64,000 nucleotides of DNA from Myxococcota bacterium (GTDB lineage Bacteria > Myxococcota_A > Bradymonadia > UBA7976 > UBA1532): contig CAUJDF010000079.1 in assembly GCA_963169045.1 (NCBI GenBank), positions 124,001-188,000 on the forward strand. Direction: 5' to 3'. Below the pieces are notes generated by a model. It was not told the origin of the DNA. It worked only from the letters and a program-made list of their open reading frames with translations, and did no database searches. Shown in pieces: positions 59,736 through 64,000 of this stretch. A program made the position numbers and the translations under genes. How positions within the stretch are numbered: the first letter of the stretch is position 1; each line of letters starts with the position of its first letter.

Positions 59736-60506
59736 TCAGGTCCCGCCGGCCTTCTCGACGGGGACCATGGTGATTTCGTGGGCGCCCTTCGGGGGCGTGA
59801 AGACGAAGGCGCTGTCGGGGATGTCCGCGTTCAGGTCCCACCTCTCGAACTCGACGCGCAGCTCGGGGTTGCCGTCGATTCGGGTGAAGGTCGCTTCGAG
59901 GCGGCAGGGGAGGCGGCTCTCCTGGCCGACCCAGAGCTTCGCGCGGGCGTCGTCGCCGGTCAGGTCGAGCTGCCGGCACTGCTGACCGCCGATGCGCTCG
60001 GTCGGGCCGAGGCGTGCGGCGTTCACCTGGCCGCGGATGAACGCGTGCGGGTCGTTGGCGACGAACTCCGCCAGGGGCGGCGTGAAGCCGAAGCGCTCGT
60101 CGAGCCGGCGGACGACGTCGTCGATCGTCCCGCTCATCGGCGTCCGGGCGTACAGGTTCTTCGTCTCGTCGAAGACGGTGAACGTCTGGCCGTCGTACCA
60201 GACATGGCGGACGTCCTCGCCGGCGCGGATCGTCGCGTGCAGCTTGTCGGGCCGCCGCACCTGGACGGTGATGCGGGCGTCCTCGGGGGCGTCGAGGCCC
60301 GGCGCGAGTGCCCGATCCATCCGGCGGCGCACCTCGATCGTGAGCTCGCGCTCTTCGGCGAGGTGACGCGACATCTCGACGAGGAGGCGGCGCGCTTCCG
60401 CTTCAGGCGGTGGGGCCGAGGGGGCCGCCGCCTGCGCCGCCGACAGGGTCGAGAGGGCGACCAGGACCGCGCCTGCGCGCCGCGCGGCGAGTCTTGCAGT
60501 GTTCAT
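59736..60506 (-). CDS. DUF2092-type periplasmic protein
   Basis: A 256-residue protein with a Sec signal (ARRAGAVLVALSTLSAAQAA). The mature part fits DUF2092, a LolA/LolB-like beta-fold family: RRLLVEMSRHLAEERELTIEVRRRMD, then RRPDKLHATIRAGEDVRHVWYDGQTFTVFDETKNLYA, RIGGQQCRQLDL and DSAFVFTPPKGA. These resemble lipoprotein-carrier folds, so hydrophobic ligand binding is possible, but the role is unknown. AGGAG precedes ATG 60506. First of a two-gene unit with the next small exported protein. The 154 nt to the upstream gene show nothing I can name. Confidence 0.8.
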   Translation of the reverse strand: MNTARLAARRAGAVLVALSTLSAAQAAAPSAPPPEAEARRLLVEMSRHLAEERELTIEVRRRMDRALAPGLDAPEDARITVQVRRPDKLHATIRAGEDVRHVWYDGQTFTVFDETKNLYARTPMSGTIDDVVRRLDERFGFTPPLAEFVANDPHAFIRGQVNAARLGPTERIGGQQCRQLDLTGDDARAKLWVGQESRLPCRLEATFTRIDGNPELRVEFERWDLNADIPDSAFVFTPPKGAHEITMVPVEKAGGT

Positions 60507-60660
60507 GATCACTCCTGCCCGAAGTGTTCCCGCCCACCACGGAGCCATCGCAACGGACATGCCATCGACGGGAGGGAACGCGCGACGCCGCGATGGCACC
60601 GGCGGCGGCCGGGGCGTGGCGATCTGCCCCGGCGCGCTGCGGTGGGGAGGCGCTGCCTGC

Positions 60661-61326
60661 TCAGGGGATCTGCGAGACGCGGCGGGTCTCCTCGAGCTCG
60701 ACGTCGCGCGTCGTCTTCAGCGTGACCCGGGTGCCCGCGGGAATCGAGGCCTCGACGTCGCCCTTGCCGAGGGAGATCGCCGTGCCCGTGGCCGCGCCGA
60801 GCGCGCCGCCCAGCAGCGCGCCGCCCCAGCTGCGGCCGAGGATGGCGCCGAGCGCCGCGCCGCCCGCCGCGCCGATGCCGATGTCGCGGCCGAGGTGCTT
60901 GCGCTCGCTCGCTGTCTCGAGGTCCGCCTTCACCACCTCGGCCTCGAACGGGTAGGTGCGCCCGTTGAGCCGGATCTCGTCGAAGTCGACCTTGATGGCT
61001 GCCTGGTCGCCCACGTGCTCGGAGCTCTTGAGCGCCGTCACGTGGCCCGTGATCTTCGTGCCCGTGGGGACGACGGTCTCGCCGCCGTCGGTGGTGATCG
61101 GCCGGCTGACGGTGACGGTGAACTTGTCGCCCACCTCGCTGTCCTTCGTGCCGATGCGTTCGTCGAGCGTGCCGACGACCGCGGTGCCCGAAGGCAGCTC
61201 GTCGGTGCTCGGGACGGTCGCCGCGCCCGTCGCCGGCTCCGTGTCATCGGAGAAGACTTCGGCCCCGCGGCAGCCCGCCACCGCCAGCACCGGTCCGAAG
61301 AGGATCGCCAGATATCGGGTACGCAT
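60661..61326 (-). CDS. Glycine-zipper lipoprotein
   Basis: A 221-residue lipoprotein; signal RTRYLAILFGPVLAVAGC. Residues about 40-145 are beta-rich (LPSGTAVVGTLDERIGTKDSEVGDKFTVTVSRPI... VVPTGTKITGHVTAL), resembling domains in cell-envelope proteins that scaffold other factors. A glycine-zipper segment follows (about 148-190, IGIGAAGGAALGAILGRSWGGALLGGALGAATGTA), which could insert in a membrane. It ends with another beta stretch IPAGTRVTLKTTRDVELEE. No family is assigned. Its start faces the next gene, with 179 nt between. Confidence 0.75.
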   Translation of the reverse strand: MRTRYLAILFGPVLAVAGCRGAEVFSDDTEPATGAATVPSTDELPSGTAVVGTLDERIGTKDSEVGDKFTVTVSRPITTDGGETVVPTGTKITGHVTALKSSEHVGDQAAIKVDFDEIRLNGRTYPFEAEVVKADLETASERKHLGRDIGIGAAGGAALGAILGRSWGGALLGGALGAATGTAISLGKGDVEASIPAGTRVTLKTTRDVELEETRRVSQIP

Positions 61327-61505
61327 GCCCCTGCTCCTCTCCGTGCCGCCGAATCGAGAGAGAAATCGAAGGGTTGTGATGCGAGGAACGTGCCGGGCGC
61401 GGCGCCGCCGTCGCGCGTTGGGCCCGTTCCGGGCGGGAAGGCATTGCCTCGGTGCGTCGCATGGCCCAAGCTCCGCCCCGATCCGACCTCCACGGAGAGT
61501 CCGCC

Positions 61506-62900
61506 GTGTCGATCACGCCCCGTCCCCGACTCGGGACGTCGCTGATGGCCCTGGTCCTGGTCGGGGGCGTCGCGGTGGCGTACGCCGGCATGGCTCCGGA
61601 TCTCATCCGCGGCTCGGAGGCGTGGCACAAGATCGCCGCGGCGACATTCGTCGGCCTCGGGGTCGTCGCCCTGCCGCTCGCCGTCTTCGCGCTGCGCCGG
61701 CGCCAGTGGCTCGCCGGCCTGCTCGCCGGGGCGGTCGGCCTCCACGCGCCCGGCTTCTTCGTCCTGCAACGCACGCTGTTCACGCCCGAGCACCGCTTCG
61801 CCCTGACGCGCGCTCGCTGGGAGGCCCGGGGGGAGGTCTATCCGCACGAGCTCGCGGACACCTTCCTCCACTCCCCGGCCACGGTCCGGCAGCTCGCGCA
61901 GCCGGACGTGCGCGAGTTCCTGCTCGGTCGCCTCGATTTCACCAGGGCCCGCTCGGCCTTCGACCTCGACGACATGCGGCTCGTGGCGCTCCTGGCCTGG
62001 GAGGGCTACCGGCAGACGGGCGTGGCGCGTCCGGTGGCGCTCCTCGCCTCACCGGAGGGCCACCGCCTGGTCACGGCGTTGTTGCTCAATGAGATCCGGC
62101 CGGTGGAGCCCGTCGCCGAGCCCGAGTGGGTCGGCCTCGAGGTGGCGTGGGGCCTGCGCCCGACGGAAGGCCTGGCATTCGGGCTGTTGTCGCTCGAGGA
62201 CGTCCGTGCGTACTCGGCGCAGGCGATGTCGAGGCTGGCCGGGCTGTCGGTGCAGGAGGTCGAGCTGCTCGCCCTGCTCCACACCCGCCTGCCCCTGCGC
62301 GTCGCCGACGAGGACTTCGGCCGCCTGGTGGAGCGCCTGGCCGAGCTGAAGCCGCACCACGCCGCATCCCTGAGAGAGCTGCGGACGTTCCGCGACGCGC
62401 TGTGCCGGGCGGTGGCCGGACGGCCCGAAGGCGACGCGGTGGCGGTGCGCGCCGAGCCGGCCGGTCAGGGATCGATCGTCCCGCTGCTCCACACGTGCGG
62501 CCACCTGTGGCAACCGGGCGACGACGCGACCGCGCTGGCCCTCTCGGTGCAGGAGAAGCACACCCAGCTGTACTCACACGAGCGCCGCGAGCCGGTGTAC
62601 AAGACCGAGACGTCCCAGAGCTGGTCGTCGGCCCAGCGCCGCACCGTCACGTCGTCGCGGCGGGTGGTGAGCCACTATGTCTCGCGCGGGACGGACTCGC
62701 GCTCCCGCGTGGACTTCACCCTGACCCTGAACGAGGGCGGCGCGCCGATCGCGGCGCTCTCCGGCATCCGCGTGCTCGGCGACCGCTGGTACCACGACCC
62801 GACCGGCCCGGAGGCGGTCGAGCCGGCGCTGGTCGTCCGCAAGGACACCTGGTTGCTGACCGTGCCCGAGGCCCTCACGTACCCCCCGCAGGAGCGATGA
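61506..62900 (+). CDS. Membrane-anchored protein of unknown function
   Basis: A 464-residue protein with two to three N-terminal membrane helices (about 12-30, 42-60 and 66-85: MALVLVGGVAVAYAGM, AAATFVGLGVVALPLAVFAL, WLAGLLAGAVGLHAPGFFVL). A soluble helical domain follows, then a C-terminal beta-rich part containing HERREPVYKTETSQSW and RVVSHYVSRGTDSRSRVDF. No family was recognised. The start is uncertain: GTG 61506 has GGAGAG 8 nt upstream, while an ATG at 61461 would add 15 residues. No clear promoter is seen in the divergent 61327-61505 gap. Confidence 0.65.
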   Translation: MSITPRPRLGTSLMALVLVGGVAVAYAGMAPDLIRGSEAWHKIAAATFVGLGVVALPLAVFALRRRQWLAGLLAGAVGLHAPGFFVLQRTLFTPEHRFALTRARWEARGEVYPHELADTFLHSPATVRQLAQPDVREFLLGRLDFTRARSAFDLDDMRLVALLAWEGYRQTGVARPVALLASPEGHRLVTALLLNEIRPVEPVAEPEWVGLEVAWGLRPTEGLAFGLLSLEDVRAYSAQAMSRLAGLSVQEVELLALLHTRLPLRVADEDFGRLVERLAELKPHHAASLRELRTFRDALCRAVAGRPEGDAVAVRAEPAGQGSIVPLLHTCGHLWQPGDDATALALSVQEKHTQLYSHERREPVYKTETSQSWSSAQRRTVTSSRRVVSHYVSRGTDSRSRVDFTLTLNEGGAPIAALSGIRVLGDRWYHDPTGPEAVEPALVVRKDTWLLTVPEALTYPPQER

Positions 62901-62901
62901 G

Positions 62902-63966
62902 TCACCGCGGCGGGTGGGCGCGGTCGGCGCGGCGGCGGCGGCGCAGGGCGAGCAACGCGGCGGCGAGCCAGGGGGCGCCGAGCGGCGCGGCCTGGCAGCC
63001 GTCGCTGCCCGAGGCGTCCGACTCGCGGTCGCCGGCGTCGGGCTCGGCGCCGGCGTCAGCGGCGACGCCCCCGTCGGCGGCGACGCCCCCGTCGGCCGCG
63101 GCGCCGGCGTCGTCGGCGACGCCCCCGTCCGGTCGTCCGCCGTCGGGCGGCAGGTCGACGCCCGGCCCGCACGCGGCGGCGTCGACGAGGTCTTCGTCGG
63201 TCCAGGCCGGCGCTCCGGGGGGCGCCCAGTCGGGGACGGTCCCGTCGACGCGCGCGCGGCACATGCCGCAGCGCTGGACGGCGTCCGATGCGTGGCCGGC
63301 GTTGTCGGTCACGCGCACGGCGAAGCAGCGGCCGTCAGGGTCGTCGCCCTCGTAGCGGCGGAAGGCGAACGGCACGACGACGTCGCCCGCCTCGGCGCGT
63401 CGCCAGCGCGAGGCGGCGCGCTGCGTGCCCGGATCGACGGTGATCTCGATCCAGTCGCCCGCGACGCCCTGCGGCAACCGGACGTTGACGAAGATGGCGT
63501 AGTCGCCGCCGGGCGAGCAGGTGCCCAGCTGGTCCTCCATGTCACCGTGATCGTACAGGTCGAGGAAGACGCTCGACGGCGCGGGCGGCGCCGTCTCGTC
63601 GGGCGGTCCCGCCGTCCAGCTGAGGTCGACCGGCTCGCACTGATCGCCGGCCATGGCGCACGGACTGCCCGCCAGCCGAACCGTCGCGCCCGGTGCCGGC
63701 GCCGGCTCGACGCCGAGCGCCAGGTAGTCCCATCCGGGGCCGGGCCGCGGCACGAGCGACGCCGGCGCACCGTCGACCGTGACCGCGAGGCCCTCGGGCC
63801 CGATCTCGTAGCCCTGCAGGAGCACGGCGGCGTTCGCCGGCCAGGTCCCGCCCTCGGGGGGCTCGTGGGCGTAGACGCCCGGCAGCGGCGGGGAACAGGC
63901 GACGGCGGGGGCGGCGGCGCCGAGCAGGACGGCGAGCGCGGCGATGGCATGGCGACTTTCGATCAC
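62902..63966 (-). CDS. Exported protein with MYXO-CTERM-like tail
   Basis: A 354-residue secreted protein. Signal HAIAALAVLLGAAAPAVACS could be either Sec or lipoprotein type. The mature part is a beta-rich region of Ig-like type (about 25-245), with GGTWPANAAVLLQGYEIGP and FAVRVTDNAGHASDAVQRCGMC. An Asp/Gly/Ala linker with repeated GGVAADGG follows. The C-terminus has a single Cys (SDGCQ), a short hydrophobic helix and RRRRR, similar to MYXO-CTERM tails. GTG 63966 was chosen because GGAGG is 5 nt upstream. It is convergent with the preceding gene, 1 nt apart. Confidence 0.75.
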   Translation of the reverse strand: MIESRHAIAALAVLLGAAAPAVACSPPLPGVYAHEPPEGGTWPANAAVLLQGYEIGPEGLAVTVDGAPASLVPRPGPGWDYLALGVEPAPAPGATVRLAGSPCAMAGDQCEPVDLSWTAGPPDETAPPAPSSVFLDLYDHGDMEDQLGTCSPGGDYAIFVNVRLPQGVAGDWIEITVDPGTQRAASRWRRAEAGDVVVPFAFRRYEGDDPDGRCFAVRVTDNAGHASDAVQRCGMCRARVDGTVPDWAPPGAPAWTDEDLVDAAACGPGVDLPPDGGRPDGGVADDAGAAADGGVAADGGVAADAGAEPDAGDRESDASGSDGCQAAPLGAPWLAAALLALRRRRRADRAHPPR

Positions 63967-64000
63967 GGGCACCTCCGGAGTTTCCGCGCACCCGACGCGG

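Overview
The window is very G+C-rich chromosomal DNA with tight gene packing and many 4-nt gene overlaps. Several features point to a predatory or saprophytic Myxococcota (Deltaproteobacteria-like, Polyangia-type) bacterium: large exported Cys-rich and repeat proteins with 'PDAA' linkers, two C-termini that resemble MYXO-CTERM sorting tails, a Ser/Thr kinase fused to an AAA ATPase, a GspC-type secretion protein, and an IMP/GMP-type HAD 5'-nucleotidase. This assignment is inferred from protein families only; the window holds no rRNA or tRNA gene. No phage, IS element or CRISPR array was seen.

Region 1 (1-13.4 kb) is a phosphate locus. A low-affinity PiT transporter and its DUF47 partner are followed by an SMR guanidinium exporter (sugE/gdx). 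Then comes pstS-pstC-pstA-pstB-phoU, whose four junctions all overlap by 4 nt, a divergent beta-helix/lamin-tail surface protein, and phoB-phoR plus an OprO/P-type porin. Two Pho boxes of identical architecture (7-4-7 direct repeat, 10-nt spacer, TAGAA -10) precede pstS and phoB. A 159-bp nested palindrome fills the gap between sugE and phoU.

Region 2 (13.4-19.4 kb) is mixed: a HAD nucleotidase, GspC, a CBS protein, a Cys-rich lipoprotein coupled to a predicted winged-helix protein with a repeat-rich leader, and a Uma2 nuclease-fold protein.

Region 3 (19.4-26.8 kb) is the most interesting part: a complete RNA-repair operon. RtcR (CARF plus sigma54 activator) is divergent from a near-consensus sigma54 promoter that drives a Ro60/Rsr-like TROVE protein, two adjacent Y-RNA-like non-coding RNAs, rtcB (RNA ligase) and rtcA (RNA cyclase). 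An AMP-ligase-like gene lacking the usual catalytic lysine follows, its start codon inside an 11-bp hairpin. The order matches the rsr-yrlBA-rtcBA operon known from Salmonella.

Region 4 (26.9-48.3 kb) carries very large exported proteins (PPC repeats, HYR repeats, Cys-rich repeats, toroid/PKD/FN3 with a MYXO-CTERM-like tail) and an OmpA/TSP3 protein with a coupled slyX. Among them lie secernin, CutA and an internally deleted P450. The region ends with a Gly-rich lipoprotein that has a c-type heme motif.

Region 5 (48.3-64 kb) holds the TldD/TldE protease pair, a DUF6918 protein, a MEDS-GAF sensor with a dead histidine-kinase box, a Ser/Thr kinase-AAA-TPR protein, a methionine aminopeptidase with an SEC-C zinc knuckle, and a run of small lipoproteins and periplasmic proteins, including a decayed tandem duplicate.
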